48,377 nt of DNA from Jaapia argillacea MUCL 33604 (Eukaryota > Basidiomycota > Agaricomycetes > Jaapiales > Jaapiaceae). A program made the translations under genes and the position numbers. The stretch lies in contig KL197711.1 in assembly GCA_000697665.1 (NCBI GenBank), positions 16,263 to 64,639 of the forward strand, in the 5' to 3' direction. The notes under the pieces are model-generated. The model did no database searches, was not told the DNA's origin, and saw only the letters and a list, made by a program, of their open reading frames with translations. The stretch's first letter is position 1; each line of letters begins with the position of its first letter. Of the stretch, positions 1 to 11,600 are shown piece by piece.

Positions 1-487
1 GTAAAACCATCGCGTCGTCGTCGGCTGCCGTAGAATGCTGGAGCGCGTCGTCAACTCCGGCATTGGTAAAGTACCACATCCCCACATATGCACCCTTCTC
101 CAGCCTCTTCATGGCGAATTGTGAGGCAATGACAGGAGCTTCATCAGGTACCTCGCGATCTGGAATGGGTATGTACTTGGCTTTGTTCTTCTTGATCTCG
201 TCCTTCCGGGCAGTCTCCTTTTCGAACTCCAGATCAGCAGCTTGACGTTCTTCGGCTTCCTTTAGGAGTTGCTCTTGCTCATCCGCTTCTCGTGCATCTT
301 CGTCTTCTTGGGCTTGCCACAATACCTTTTCTGCATCGTTACCAGCCTTCCAAAGGGCTTGCAGGTGACCAATGGCCTCTTCTTCCGTCGTGTTGTCGTT
401 GACGAAACGAGCTCGAGAGGCAGTATATATATCGGATGCGAAGTTGGGACATTCAATTAAGTTTGGGTTAAATTGTAGACGAGGCAT
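1..487 (-). CDS. Hypothetical coiled-coil protein, N-terminal part, runs off the left edge
   Basis: The start ATG is at 487-485 and the frame stays open to base 1, giving 162 residues with no stop, so the C-terminus lies outside the window. The protein starts MPRLQFNPNLIECPNF. Residues about 45-105 are rich in Glu, Gln, Lys and Ala and look like a long charged helix or coiled coil. A Tyr-Ile-Pro-Ile-Pro-Asp segment follows, then a Met/Trp/Tyr-containing segment near the edge. I remember similar proteins as recurrent, multi-copy hypothetical proteins in Agaricomycete genomes, often near mobile elements, but I cannot name a function. No signal peptide or membrane segment is visible. No intron is needed in the visible part. 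Confidence 0.6.
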   Translation of the reverse strand, partial: MPRLQFNPNLIECPNFASDIYTASRARFVNDNTTEEEAIGHLQALWKAGNDAEKVLWQAQEDEDAREADEQEQLLKEAEERQAADLEFEKETARKDEIKKNKAKYIPIPDREVPDEAPVIASQFAMKRLEKGAYVGMWYFTNAGVDDALQHSTAADDDAMVL

Positions 488-1742
488 CGCCAGAATATTA
501 GGAGCTTGTAATGTGATGATATGATTGTGAACACAAAGAAAAGCAAGATGAGCTGCTCTCAGGTGAGGCAGCGAGTCTCAGAAAGTCGGGGATGTGGCAA
601 GAGACAAGCGGTGTCAGCCACTCCGCCGACTCTGCGCGTAGACTACAATTTCTGATCGCACTCGTGCCTCGCACTCTCGGAAATTAATACTAATGGCAAC
701 CTCATATAGTGTTTCGGTTCCATCGCTTCGTTGAGGAAACCCCCAACACTCCATCAGAGGTAGCCGGTCCTCTTCGTTGGTCTCTTCGAAACTCCGGCTG
801 GGACGTTCTGCGTCGGGTTTAGCCGTGGGTGAAGTTTGAGGTGATTTCGTGGAGCTTCTGTCATCTCCATGTCTAATAATTGGGCTATGGTCATCTCGCT
901 CCCCACGAGATCGAGGCTGGAGAGGGCGTCCCAGTTTTCGGGGCCCCAAGTTAGGGGAGAACTCCAGGGGGAGGGGTGGGTGTTCTCGGTGGTAACGTTG
1001 TTTCGAGGGATGGCCATGTGGAGTAGTGTCGTTGGAGGAGGAGTGCGAATGTGTAGCGAGAGTCGGGAAGAGTGTCTTCACTCTCTCAAAATTCATACAT
1101 TTATCCTGCGCCCAGCATGCATCTTGCCTCGTGTTACCGACAAAACCTTGTCGAAACTAGAAGTGCCCGTTCCTCAAGTTACATTCCGCTGTGACAGCTT
1201 CTTTCACCGCATCGTGCTTCTGACATTCAGTATAGGCGCTCTGGGATTGCTTTTCCTTGGGTTTTTTGTAGGTCCTTGGTTCTGTGTGGAAGACCGACAT
1301 GAGGTGGGGGCTGTAACTCGACAGCGCCATCCCGAGCTTGCTGGATTAGTTGCGTGGCGGGGGGGGCTGTGTCTCTCCTTCGCTGAGAGGACTCCCCAAA
1401 CCTCTACTTTGGGTGAATGGAAAATCTGTCACGAGGAGTGCTGTTCGTGTGGTAAACTTGTACACCAATTCGTGTTTGGTTCGCTCGTCAATTCAACTTG
1501 ACTGAGGACCGAGGAAAACAACGGGGTGAATTTGCAAACGCCTAAATCGCCTGTAACAACCGCTGAAGCGCAGCAACCATTGTGAACCCAGCACAGCACC
1601 GTAAGCGTTGTCGACAACTGGCACGAAATCGGATCCATTGGGCGTGACATCTCTCGGGGTCACAATGTGACTCGAGTTGCGTCACAGCGCCACTGCGCAC
1701 TCTCGCCGTCACCACGACCACCTCCCTTATTCTCCTCCCACC
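488..1742. other. Intergenic stretch with a weak minus-strand reading frame
   Basis: This stretch lies between the start of the left-edge gene and the start of the SNARE gene, so it holds both promoters. A 210-codon plus-strand frame (869-1501) and a 160-codon minus-strand frame (614-1096) overlap each other and neither resembles a family I know. The most protein-like piece is minus strand 1017-754, with a balanced stretch beginning SSPLTWGPENWDALSS. It could be an exon or relic, but no matching exons or splice sites were found. No RNA gene was recognised. Confidence 0.4.
754..1017 (-). CDS. Doubtful short reading frame, possible exon or gene relic
   Basis: This 87-codon frame (ATG 1017-1015, stop 756-754) contains a segment with natural-looking composition: Trp-Gly-Pro-Glu-Asn-Trp, then Leu-rich and acidic residues. 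The neighbouring frames are arginine/proline/serine-rich, as expected of shadow frames. I do not recognise the family. There is no signal peptide, membrane segment or known motif. It overlaps a longer plus-strand frame that is equally unsupported. It lies next to the left-edge coiled-coil gene and could be debris from the same repetitive gene family, but that is inference only. Confidence 0.2.
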   Translation of the reverse strand: MAIPRNNVTTENTHPSPWSSPLTWGPENWDALSSLDLVGSEMTIAQLLDMEMTEAPRNHLKLHPRLNPTQNVPAGVSKRPTKRTGYL

Positions 1743-2922
1743 ATGAGTTTCCAAGACATCGAAACCGGACTCTCCCAAGCTCCTCGAAACCCAAACGCTC
1801 CCGGTTCCACCATCCCCCAATCCTCCGAAGACGCCGCATTTCTCCAACTCCAAAACTCACTCTCACTCCAAGTTTTCAAGATCAACTCGAATGTCCAAGG
1901 GATTTTGAAGTTGGTTGATCAGTTGGGGAGTAGTAGGGATAATGCAGGGTTGAGGAAGATGTTGTGCGTGCTTTTTCTTTGTTTGGGATGTCTTGAGGAG
2001 GGGACAGTTGTTGATTGGGCATGGTGTAGGCATGATTTGACGGAAACGACGAGGGTTATGGCTAAGCGTGGTTCGGATGACTTGAAGAAGTTAGCAGCTA
2101 TGCAGACTTTACTGGTACGTTCCCTTTCCTCTGTATTAGTGTGCGCACGTATGAACCCTTGGTTTGCCGGCGTTACAGCCACCACGGAAAACGTCATACC
2201 AAAAGACGTCCCACGATTTCCAACTGTCTTTGGTCGCGTTCCAACGAGCACAACAAGTCAGTGCCGAGAGACAACGGACGGCTGTGGAGGTTGCGAGACA
2301 TGTAGTCGACGATGAGCACGCAAGGTACGTAGCACCCCTTCTTGTATTCTCCGTCTCCGTCTCTTGTTTGACCGACCCTCCCCTCCTCTAGACCACATTC
2401 CCCACCCTCCCGACCATTGTCTCCTTCATCCCAACAACAACAACAAGCCCAACAGCTCCTGCACCAAACTCTCTCCCCAGCCGAAATCGCTTTCCAGGAA
2501 TCAATGATCCACGAACGCGAAGCCGAAATTCGAGAAATCGAAACTGGGATTCACGAACTCTCGGAGATATTTAGGGATTTGGGGACTTTGGTTAATGAAC
2601 AGGGTAGTATGCTAGGTTCGTACCCTCTTTCTCCCCCCTTGGTCCCTAACATCACTTATGGCTACGCGTGCTGGCAAAACTTTTGGTTGTAGATAACATT
2701 GAATCGAACATCTCGTCGATAGCGGTTGATACGTCCGGAGCTGCGGAAGAACTGACAGTAGCTCATGAATACCAACGGAAAGCAGGTCGACGAGCGGCTT
2801 GTTTGATGATCGTACTCGTTGTCGTTGTCGCTGTCGTCCTCATAGCTGTAAGCACGTACACCCTCCCTCCTACTCTATCATGAAACTAACTCGTGACCTT
2901 GGGCATACAGATCTTGTCTTGA
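1743..2922 (+). CDS. Qa-SNARE (syntaxin, Pep12/syntaxin-7-like)
   Basis: A 280-residue t-SNARE encoded by six exons: 1743-1963, 2030-2114, 2179-2324, 2392-2615, 2693-2847, 2911-2922. All introns are GT-AG, 63-77 bp, and the frame is continuous across them. The N-terminal half gives the regulatory helices of syntaxins. A Gln-rich linker at about 163-176 follows, then the SNARE motif at about 195-255. Gln221 in the Asn-Glu-Gln-Gly segment is at the zero-layer position that defines Q-SNAREs. A single hydrophobic C-terminal anchor covers about 258-280 and is finished by a three-codon last exon. Qa-SNAREs pair with Qb, Qc and R-SNAREs to fuse vesicles with their target membrane. The similarity pattern fits the endosomal/vacuolar Pep12 class better than plasma-membrane Sso, but the class is an inference. 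The start is the only in-frame ATG upstream of the conserved N-terminus. Confidence 0.88.
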
Positions 2923-3398
2923 TACCCCCACTTTAGATTCGTTATATATCACGCGCGAGACCCCTTCGTGTTTTACTTATGCTGTTCTTTTGCTGTATGG
3001 ACGCTTATTTGGAACAGGCTCCAGTTTGGCTTTATGCCGTTTATTGGAATATAATCTGGCGTTATGTTATTGTGTTCAATGTATTTGGGTCGAGTGATGG
3101 GATTGAAGTTTGGGGGAAACACTTTGCTACGCCGTCGGAGTTGGCGAGGTGGTGGAGCGGAACGAGGTTTACCACCGTGGACTATCATTCCGAGTGGAAT
3201 TGGCTGTTCAGAAGCATGGGTATAATGGACGATTTTTGAGTTATCAAGGGAGGTTTGCTCGAGCGCCACAGTGAAAGGCTCGCAATAAGTTGACTGCAAA
3301 TATTATTGGCCCTTACATTAAAACAAATCCGAGCCCTACACGAATCGTTAGACGTAGCTTCGACCAAAAAAAAGAGTTAACTCACCACCGACACCATC
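2923..3398. other. Intergenic, convergent 3' ends
   Basis: The SNARE gene ends at 2922 and the uL5m gene, on the other strand, ends at 3399, so this segment should hold both 3' untranslated regions. The short reading frames here overlap each other and have no recognisable content. I see no gene, RNA or strong repeat. Confidence 0.5.
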
Positions 3399-4310
3399 CT
3401 ACCTCCTCAAAAAAGGTATCTGGTAACCCGACATCAACGCCCTCGCCTTATTCTGCGCCCCCTGACCCGTGGCATTGGTAATAAAATGAATGTGCATGCC
3501 ATACGATTTCGGATACGCGTCCAAATTGACTTCAATCTGGGGGAAGAAACCCATAGCCTCTGGTGGTATACCAACGCTAACGACACCCGCCACTCCCGCC
3601 GGGGTGTTCAGAGGAGCGGAAGCGGGTGGCATGAGGAATCCATGGAACTCTCGAAGACGAGGGAATACGAATTCGGCTAGGACGCCTAGGAGTTCGTACA
3701 TCTTTGGACCTCGTATATCGACTTTGACTCCAACTGGGATACCAGGACGGATCCAGTTCTGAACTGTTTGTCTGCCTTTTATGATTTGGACACCTTCTGC
3801 TGTATGTCTCCCTGCTCCGAATTGGGTTTCTCCTGATATAGCGCGGAAAGCCATGATGGGACCGAGGAGGTTTTGGCGGTTAGAGATGGCGTCTTTGATC
3901 ATGGAATGTAATTGGATCCTCTCGAGTTGTACGGTATTCTCTGGCGAACATTCCGGAGCTGGTTTCCTTCCAATCATATCACCACCCACAGGCGGGTTTG
4001 AACGAAAGACGGCGTAAGGGTTCAATGGATCGAATTTTTTGCGGATTTCTTTGGGTGGTTTTGGGGGGTTGAGGGAGGAAGTGTGGGTGTAGGTCATGTA
4101 CATGACGTCTTCTTGGAGGGTTGTGTGGTAGTGGTCTAGGAGACGGCAGGGGTGGGTGTCTCGGATTGTGAAGGAGACGTGGGGGATTGGGAGACCGCGG
4201 GCATCGCGAGGGAGACCTTTGCGGATTCGAGGCGGTCGGCGGGTTGGTCGGATGGATTTTGTGAGAGTTGTTGGACGCGTTCGGGTCAGTGCTGAGGCTG
4301 CTGCGCTCAT
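3399..4310 (-). CDS. Mitochondrial large-subunit ribosomal protein uL5m (MRPL7 in yeast naming)
   Basis: Single-exon protein of 303 residues. The N-terminus (MSAAASALTRTRPTTLTK...) is rich in Arg, Ser and Thr and lacks acidic residues over the first 30 positions, as expected of a mitochondrial import presequence. The C-terminal half has the uL5 layout: a Pro-Gly-Ile-Pro-Val-Gly-Val-Lys-Val segment, a Glu-Phe-Val-Phe-Pro-Arg-Leu helix, and a Gly-Ile-Pro-Pro-Glu turn followed by Phe-Phe-Pro-Gln-Ile-Glu-Val. uL5m sits in the central protuberance of the mitoribosome and contacts 5S-equivalent rRNA sites and P-site tRNA. A possible intron acceptor (TTTGTAG) directly precedes the ATG, so a spliced 5' leader is possible. 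The gene is divergent from the UTP30-like gene, with 201 bp between the starts. The presence of two ribosome-related genes back to back may allow a shared promoter (inference). Confidence 0.88.
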   Translation of the reverse strand: MSAAASALTRTRPTTLTKSIRPTRRPPRIRKGLPRDARGLPIPHVSFTIRDTHPCRLLDHYHTTLQEDVMYMTYTHTSSLNPPKPPKEIRKKFDPLNPYAVFRSNPPVGGDMIGRKPAPECSPENTVQLERIQLHSMIKDAISNRQNLLGPIMAFRAISGETQFGAGRHTAEGVQIIKGRQTVQNWIRPGIPVGVKVDIRGPKMYELLGVLAEFVFPRLREFHGFLMPPASAPLNTPAGVAGVVSVGIPPEAMGFFPQIEVNLDAYPKSYGMHIHFITNATGQGAQNKARALMSGYQIPFLRR

Positions 4311-4511
4311 CTACAAACACGAAATATCAGTACAAGTTAGCAGTGAAAGGGTAGAGAACTTGCGATGAATTTTGGACCGTCGGCGTCGCGTGCACCAGCA
4401 AAAGAGACGAACGTGACACGTAACACTTGTGACGAAAAATCACTGGCTGGATTTGGACATGGCAGAAATTTGAGGACGTTTTCTCTTGTCCGCTGCGTTC
4501 TCTGGCTCAAG

Positions 4512-7054
4512 ATGGCTCCTGCAAAAAAAGAGCTCATCGACTCGCATGTCTCTGTTAAACAATGTGAACTGGCAGTTACTGCGCTCCTCGACCATGCACA
4601 GAAAATTCAGAAGAAAAGGGAGGAGAATGATTTGTTGGGAGGGAGGGAGGAGTATGTCTGGTTGCAGGTCGCTGTGAAGAAAATGTATCCGTACAAAAAT
4701 TTGAAGCCTCATAGGATGTAAGTTTCTTCACCCCTCCCATCCCCCCGATTTATTGCATAGTTTCATTTACTAACCGAATGCCCCATCCCTAGACCGATCG
4801 TCCATCCCATAGTCGACCCCCGAACCTCCCCAATCTGTCTCATCACAAAAGACCCTCAACGAGAATACAAAGACCTCGTCGAATCGCACGGCATCAAATT
4901 CATCTCTCGCGTAGTCGGTATCGAGAAACTCAAAGGCAAATTCAAACCTTTCGAAGCTAGACGAATGTTATTGAAAGAGAACGGGTTGTTCTTGGCTGAT
5001 GAGAGGGTCATACCTCTGTTACCGAGGTTATTGGGGAATAAATTCTTCGCTGCGAAAAAGTCAGTTTTTTTTTCTTCGCTTCGGTTTGATGGGTTTGGGC
5101 GCTGAGTGTGGCGCAGACAACCGATCCCGGTGAATTTGTTGAGAAAGGATCTCAAAACGGAGCTGGAGCGAGCGGTAAACTCGACTTATATGCATCAAAA
5201 TCAAGGCACCTGCACGTACGTAACCCCCCCCCCTCTCTCGCCATTTCGTCCCGCCCCATTTAATCAGTCAAACGAATCACCTAACATGACCTATTATGCA
5301 GCTCAATAAAAATCGCATCAACATCCCACACTCCCTCCCAAGTCCTCTCAAACCTAACAACCGCCCTCCCCCACATCATCAAATCCCTCCGACGAGGCCA
5401 CAAACCACTCGAAACTGACGACGGTGAACCAATCGAAGGAGGGGGGCCGTGGGATGAAGTACAAAGTATCCATTTGAAGACGAGTGGGAGTGTTGCTTTG
5501 CCGATTTGGAGCTGTGAGTTGGGTGGGGAGGTTGGTGGGCGGTGGGATGGGCTTGGTGTCGAGTCTGAGGAGAGTGAGGAGGAGGAGGAGGAGGGGGAGG
5601 GGGAGAGCGAAGAAGAGGGAGAGGGGATGGATGTGGATGGAGGGGTCGTAGTGGAGGAGAAACCAAAGACGAAGGTGAAAGGGAAGAAGAGAAGTGCGGA
5701 ACCTGAGCTTCAAGTCGAAGTGGAGGAAAACCCGAAGAAGAAAGTCAAGCCTACCTCCGTAGAACCCGAAAAGACACCCACTTCCACGACTAAGAAGACG
5801 GGTAAAGAGACTCCAACTCCCATTACCGCAGAGAAGGAGAAAGTAAAACCCTCCGCGCCCCCTATCGCCCTTCCAAAACCGACACCTACTCCCTCTGCAC
5901 CCGCCGTTTCAAAACCCAAAAAGCCCTCAGCCACAACCATCCCCACCCCAGTCGTAACTCCACCCATCCCAGCACCCACGCCCGAAACCGATACCTCATC
6001 ATCAACCAAGAAACGCAAACGTAAATCCCTCCTCGAACCACCACCCCCACCAACCCCCCTCACACTCCAAGAAACCTCCTCAGTCCTCTCCAGCGGATTC
6101 GAAGCAGACGTCGAAACCGAACCCTCCACACTGAGTACACAGAAAAAGAGGAAGAAGCAACGTGCTTCTTTACCTGCCGATGATGAGGTTGGTGTTGGTG
6201 TTGGTGGGAGTGCGAGAGTACCTGTTGAAGAGGAGGTTGGTGATGTTGTTATGGATGAAGCGGGCAAGGAGAAGGATGAGGGCAAGACGAAGAAGGGGAA
6301 GGGGAAGAAGGGTGGTGAGAGTGTTGAGGTGGTTATGGCCTCCTCGACGACTCCTACCCCCGCTCCTCCGATCATCGAGCCTCCACCTCCCGTCGTTCAG
6401 GTCGAGGTCGTCGACGACAAGAAGAAGAAACGGAAGCGGAAGTCGCAGGTACAGGATGTCCCTATCGCCGAGCCAACCTCTGCACCCGTACCCGCACCCA
6501 CAAAACCTGTCGAAGAGACGCCTGTGCCGCCAGCGGCAGAGAAGAAGGATAAGAAGAAGAAGCGAGCTGTCGCTGTCGACTTTTTCGACGGCGTCGAGGC
6601 TCCTACGCCTGCTCCTCCCGTACCGGCTGAGGTTATCGCTAACGGAGATGCCACTGCACCGACGAAGGAGAAACGAAAGAAACAGAAAGCAGATGCTGTT
6701 TCCACTCCCGGCGCTACAGATGCTACCTCCCCCACCAAGCCTATCGAAGCACAACCTGCCACATCTCTAGAAACTACTGCCGACTCGTCATCCGCACCGA
6801 CCAAGAAGCCTCGCAAACGAAAGGTCCTCAAGGCAGCTGCAGAGGCCGAAGCAGCCGCAGCCGCAGCCGCATCGGCACCTACGCCTCCCTCTCCAGAAGT
6901 CAGCGATGTTGGTAACGCTATTGGTTCGCTCTCATTACAAGATATGAAAGGGAAGAGGAAGGAGAAGAAGAAGGATAAGGTTACGAAGGGGAAACCTGGG
7001 AAGGGGTGTAGTGTTAAGGAGGGGATTATTGGGAAGAAGGTTTCGTTGGCGTAG
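4512..7054 (+). CDS. UTP30/RSL1D1-type ribosome biogenesis protein (ribosomal L1 domain) with long basic tail
   Basis: Predicted 774 residues from four exons: 4512-4717, 4793-5059, 5117-5215, 5302-7054. Introns are GT-AG (57-86 bp). Residues about 15-260 form an L1-like domain, with the Leu-Ile-Thr-Lys-Asp-Pro segment, a helix ending FEARRMLL and the segment LLPRLLGNKFF, as in yeast Utp30/Cic1 and human RSL1D1. These proteins act in the nucleolus on pre-rRNA in early 60S/90S particles. After an acidic run (about 283-310) the rest, roughly 460 residues, is low-complexity: about nine Lys/Arg patches of the KKKRKRK type separated by Pro/Thr/Ala/Ser-rich spacers. Each patch could act as a nuclear or nucleolar localisation signal. 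The tail is much longer than in the yeast proteins. It is one open exon, so it is not an annotation artefact of intron retention. Confidence 0.82.
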
Positions 7055-7373
7055 GAAGGAAGGACTTGGCGGTTGATCTCCATATATTTTTTTGTGGGGG
7101 ATGTTCTTGTTGACTTGTTCGTGCTGCCAATGCTATGGTAGTTATACACCATATGTTTTATAGTCTATTGATTGTGCAAGAGCGTGAAGGGATAACATTT
7201 ACTGTAACGAAATATCGGACGCGAGGTTCGTGGCATGAAATGACGCCCCGGTAAAGTGGTAACCGTAACCGGTTCTCCCTCGACTGTGAACTCCATGCTT
7301 TCAGCAACCATGTCCATAACCCATCATCTCCGCCCCCAACCCATCCTTACTCCTCGACGTCCCAGTCTTTCCC
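7055..7373 (+). other. Intergenic, upstream of the alpha/beta hydrolase
   Basis: This holds the 3' untranslated region of the UTP30-like gene and the promoter of the hydrolase. An upstream ATG at 7293-7295 reaches an in-frame stop 28 codons later, at the TAA overlapping 7379-7381. It could be an upstream open reading frame overlapping the main start. Nothing else was recognised. Confidence 0.4.
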
Positions 7374-8640
7374 ATGGCTAACCGTAAAACTACAAAGATA
7401 GCTATCCCCCACCCCGACGAAGACTTGTCGATCGTGGGTGTGTTAGAGCAGCTGGAACCTGAGAAACCGACGAAAGGGAGGAAGATTGGGTTGATTCTAC
7501 ACGGGACTATGGGGTGAGCTTCCACACATCACAGGATTTTACTTGGCAAGGAGGTACTGATGAAGCGAGAGAATAGACATAAGGATTATTTATTCCAGAA
7601 ACGGCTCGCTCACCGATTGCCTATTGACTCTTTCAGATTTGATTTTCGGTGAGTCTTCCTCGGACTTCCACCTCGCTTTGGACTTGACCCCTTCCCTCAC
7701 CACATGTCATATTATCTGACAATGTTTTGGTTGAAGGGGAAACCACGAAACCGGCGGGGTATGGAAACAAGGAGCCCTCCATGAGGACTTGGTAGATCTC
7801 GAAGTGGTCGTCAAATATCTCATGGAGCAGTATGGATATGAAGTTGATTTACTTGTTGGGCATTCGAGAGGAAGTATCGTTGGATTTCGCTGGTTATGTA
7901 CTTCGGAATTGGGGAAGAATGTTACTGGGTATGTGAATTGTTCTGGACGGTATCGTATGAAGGTAAGTTCCCCGGTTATATCTCCTTGGTACTTTGCTGA
8001 AACTTGAGGTTTGCTAGCGAATGTACGGTATGTGACAATGGCTGGTTTCACAATTAACAATGCCGAATCTCAACTGGATTTCGGCCACTAGACATCCTCC
8101 CGTACTACCAGCCCTCGTTTGATGCCAAAGGTTACTATGAATGGAAAGTAACCGTCGCTCGTAAACCAATCGTCGGCAAAGTTTATCCCAAAGACATCGA
8201 AGAGTTCGCAAATTGGGATACTTCACTCGTTTGGGACAAATTCCCTTCCGACACGCATGTTTTGACCGTGCATGGAATGAGTGACGAGAGAGTGCCCCCG
8301 TTAGTACCAACAATTCACGGATCTCTCCCTTTTTCACCCTTCTTGATGACTTGTTTATTGTGATTGCCAGATATGACGCCATTATTTATGCTCGAGCGTT
8401 GGGTACGCGAAAATCGGGAACGCATAATCTGAGCATGATAGAAGATGCGGATCACAATTTTACCAATGTACGTTTGCCACACATCTTGACTTGAACCCCC
8501 GTTTCCCATTTCCCTGTATTGACACTGCCTTGTAGCGACAAGATGAGGTGGTCGACGCAATTATAGACTGGTGGGGCACAGTCCAGCGGGGAGAAGTCGT
8601 CACTGGAATATTTCAAACGGGAGTGAGGGGTAAGTTATGA
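7374..8640 (+). CDS. Alpha/beta-hydrolase fold protein (serine esterase/lipase type)
   Basis: Predicted 285 residues from seven exons: 7374-7513, 7577-7648, 7737-7962, 8018-8027, 8092-8299, 8371-8467, 8536-8640. Exon 4 is only 10 nt and is needed to keep the frame. The fold's landmarks are in order: the oxyanion-hole His-Gly-Thr-Met-Gly at about 44-48, the Arg-Gly-Asn-His-Glu-Thr segment at 71-76, and the nucleophile elbow Gly-His-Ser-Arg-Gly with Ser114. The likely acid is Asp214 (Gly-Met-Ser-Asp-Glu) and the likely base is His247 (Asp-Ala-Asp-His-Asn). There is no signal peptide, so it is likely cytosolic. The substrate cannot be told from sequence; the closest known style is the fungal esterase/lipase group of small intracellular hydrolases. 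The last exon is read through to TGA at 8638-8640. A GTAAGT just before that stop could serve as another donor, which would change the last residues. Confidence 0.82.
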
Positions 8641-11600
8641 TAGAACATGTGGGGATTTCCGTTTTCATGAATCAAATTTACGCTGCTCCGACTCTCGTGA
8701 GTGTCCTTCACGACATACTTATGGCTCCACCGATTTTTTTCTCCCCGCTCTCCCATCCCTTCTCCCCGCTTTGCGCTTTCCAAGGCAAACGCCGAACGAG
8801 CTAAAGTGACCCCATGTGTTCTCCGAGAACGCCGTTCCTGCGTTTAGCGCTCTTTCTTAGCTTTCTTCGGTTCCTATGTCGTCGGTGAAACCTTACGACA
8901 CACTGGGCAAGGACGCGTATCCTTCACAGGCGCTCGTTCTCCGTTCAATCATACCTTCTCCACTTCCACATGGGACTGCGATGCCGCATCTGGGGTTCAT
9001 GCAGTGAAACGCTAGTTTCTCGGATACAGCGACCCTTGGGCACCCTAGATGTCGACCGTGAACTCCCGAGTCTGCTTTGACCAGTGGCTCACCACGTCGA
9101 CTGATCGGCAGATACGACGATGATTACATGTGCCTCGTATCAAGTCTGTTCGCCGAACTGCACAGGATATATGTTCGGGGATCATAAAGAAGGATCTTCA
9201 TGGGAGCCAGGGGTTGGGATGGGGTATGTTCGTACCTATCACAGCTTCGACTGACGAGTCAGTTTTGGGTACGACCTCGGACCCATGCGTTAAGCTTGAT
9301 TGATTCGTTCATCCTCGGTTTCGTATGATTGATTGGGCTCGGACGTGAATGTGGGCCCATGCCGCAGAGGCCAAGAGATGGATGATGGCATGCCGCGGAG
9401 ATGGGTTCCAAAACAGACTCTTCACAGTGTCGTTGGTGAAGATGGACCCCCTTTCAGGAATCAAACTCAGGGTCAAGATTGGAACATGATTCATCTTTGG
9501 CCTGCGTCACACATGGTTGTGGATGAAAATCCCCCTGAGATGATGTTTGTTTTTACTGCGCCCTGCCACGCCAATTCAGTTTCTTGACGGCCCGGGAAAT
9601 CCACGCACGAAACAAATCTGTGCACAAATGACTTCCCTCCCTCTCGTAACATCCCTAGCGTCGCCCATAATATTGATGTATGTTTCGAGAACTATTGCGT
9701 ACACCCGTCTCCGTCTCGACCATCCTCTAGCCAACCTTCCCGACTCCCGAGAACTCAGAGGTTGGGTAGGAATATCATCGGACAAAGTGAATTCAATCAA
9801 CCAAATATTTTTATTACGAAGGGATTTAGTCTCGTCCCCACTCCATTGGACGCTAAGATTACCCTGTCGTCCCGTAATGCCTAGTGGCTGGCTACAGCTA
9901 CAACGTCCGATGCCTCTAGTAGTTCTACGTGGCATATCAGATAATGCAGATGTCCGTGAACCACCAAAACATCCTCTACTCTCAAACTTCTACGACGGGG
10001 ATAAATACAGCAGTGCAAGATGATGGGGCATGGTATGCAAGATTATATCGAATGATTGGTTTTATTATGTTCGGAGCCGTATGGTTCGTGGATGTCTGAT
10101 GAGTGGCGAGGTGAGGGGGTGGAATGAAGAAAACGTATGGTCGAATGCTTACGATTAAGTGCTTGGGTCCCACCAGCGGTTGGTAGAGTACATGGGACTG
10201 ATTGTTCGACTCGACTCGGGACGCTTTCCTCATTGGCTCCGTCGAAAGCCAAGAGGGGAGGGTTTGAGAGCCCTCAGAAGAACACAGGTGCTGTGCTGGC
10301 GGCACCTGTGCGTATCGATGTTTGGGTGGTGGAAGAGGAGGAGCCGGATGTCTGGGGCTTGCTTCCGTACATGTTTAAGGATGAAATGAGGTTGAGGGTG
10401 AGGATGAGGATGAGATTATATGTGAAGTCTTTGAGGTCGAGACTTTAGTAGTGTGGGTGTGGGCTTCGGAATAGAGCTGAGGACTGGAGTGAGAGAGCAC
10501 ATATTTGCCTGGCTTATATACCGTTCCAGTACTAAGATGCGGGATTGCCTCCGTAGCAGGAGAGAAGGATAGTGACTCGAAAAGGAACACAAGGAACCGC
10601 CATAGCTGCGCTGTTGCCTGCCCTCACCGAGTCCCACGCAGCCCTCCGGCACAGCTCCTTCCACGGACCAGATTCTGAAGCAACAGAAGAATCGGTTGAG
10701 TCATCGCTTTCAGGTTCAAAACTCGCCAGAAACGGATCCGAGGATGATGGACAAAAACAAAGTCCAAGTTAGCGCCTCGGAATCAAATGTTGTCTCGTCC
10801 AAAAACTGATGATCATCCTTCTTCTGCATTTTTGCTTCCGTTTCATCCCTTTCGAGTTACAACTTACATCGCTCTGGAGATCAAACACTTTCTGATTCTC
10901 TGGTTATTGATATTTCACTCATAAACAAGAAACGCCAGCACTGGAATTGCACAGGATTAGAATGGGGGGAAGATCCGAGGAGTCCGGAGAGAGAGATACT
11001 TAGCCTCCAGGTTCCAGAAACCTCAGCTTTGTTTTGGGTCAAGCTACTTACTGAGCTCTTCGGATTCACCGTTCGAAACGCACATTAGATCTGATATCGC
11101 ACTCTTGCTCCCTCCGGTTCATAGGCGCTTACGACTCAGCTCGGATACTCAGCCTGAGGAAACTGAGAAATTATGACGGCATTCAGTTCTGTGAAACCCT
11201 CATCCTCGTGTGAGTCTCCTTCAAGTTCTTTCGCTGCATTACCAAACCACCACATATGACGGCTACCAGCGGCTATTATGGATTGACATATGTATCTCTC
11301 CCAGGTGGCCTTTGGGTGACTCTACCGACCACAAGGCTCTTGCAAGACGAGCTCTTGGCTTGTCTCCGACGGCAGCTGTTACATACAAAGTGGCCCGCTG
11401 GCCCCGCTCTTGTTCAAATGACGACCCCTTCTTACTTCTACCGTTTCCCTCGGTATCGAATCGAATCCAATGGCTCTCAGTGAATTCGTTCACTTCTTTC
11501 ATTATGGCGAGTACTTGGACCGTCTCCACTTGTCCGTTGCACTCGGGTATACCCTCAGCGTATGCCATCTCACCGTCTATCAAAATGACCACCTACCTCT

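Noticed and set aside
869-1501. 210-codon plus-strand reading frame
   Set aside because: It overlaps minus-strand frames of similar quality, has no recognisable motif or splice partners, and its composition looks like non-coding sequence. It has a hydrophobic patch only.
5710-6375. 221-codon minus-strand frame opposite the UTP30-like tail
   Set aside because: It is the mirror of a low-complexity Lys/Glu/Pro-coding exon; such regions are often open on the other strand.
6397-7152. 251-codon minus-strand frame
   Set aside because: Same reason: a shadow of the low-complexity last exon of the UTP30-like gene.
9547-10023. 158-codon plus-strand frame in the gene-poor stretch
   Set aside because: No family resemblance, no splice context, and overlapped by an equally long minus-strand frame.
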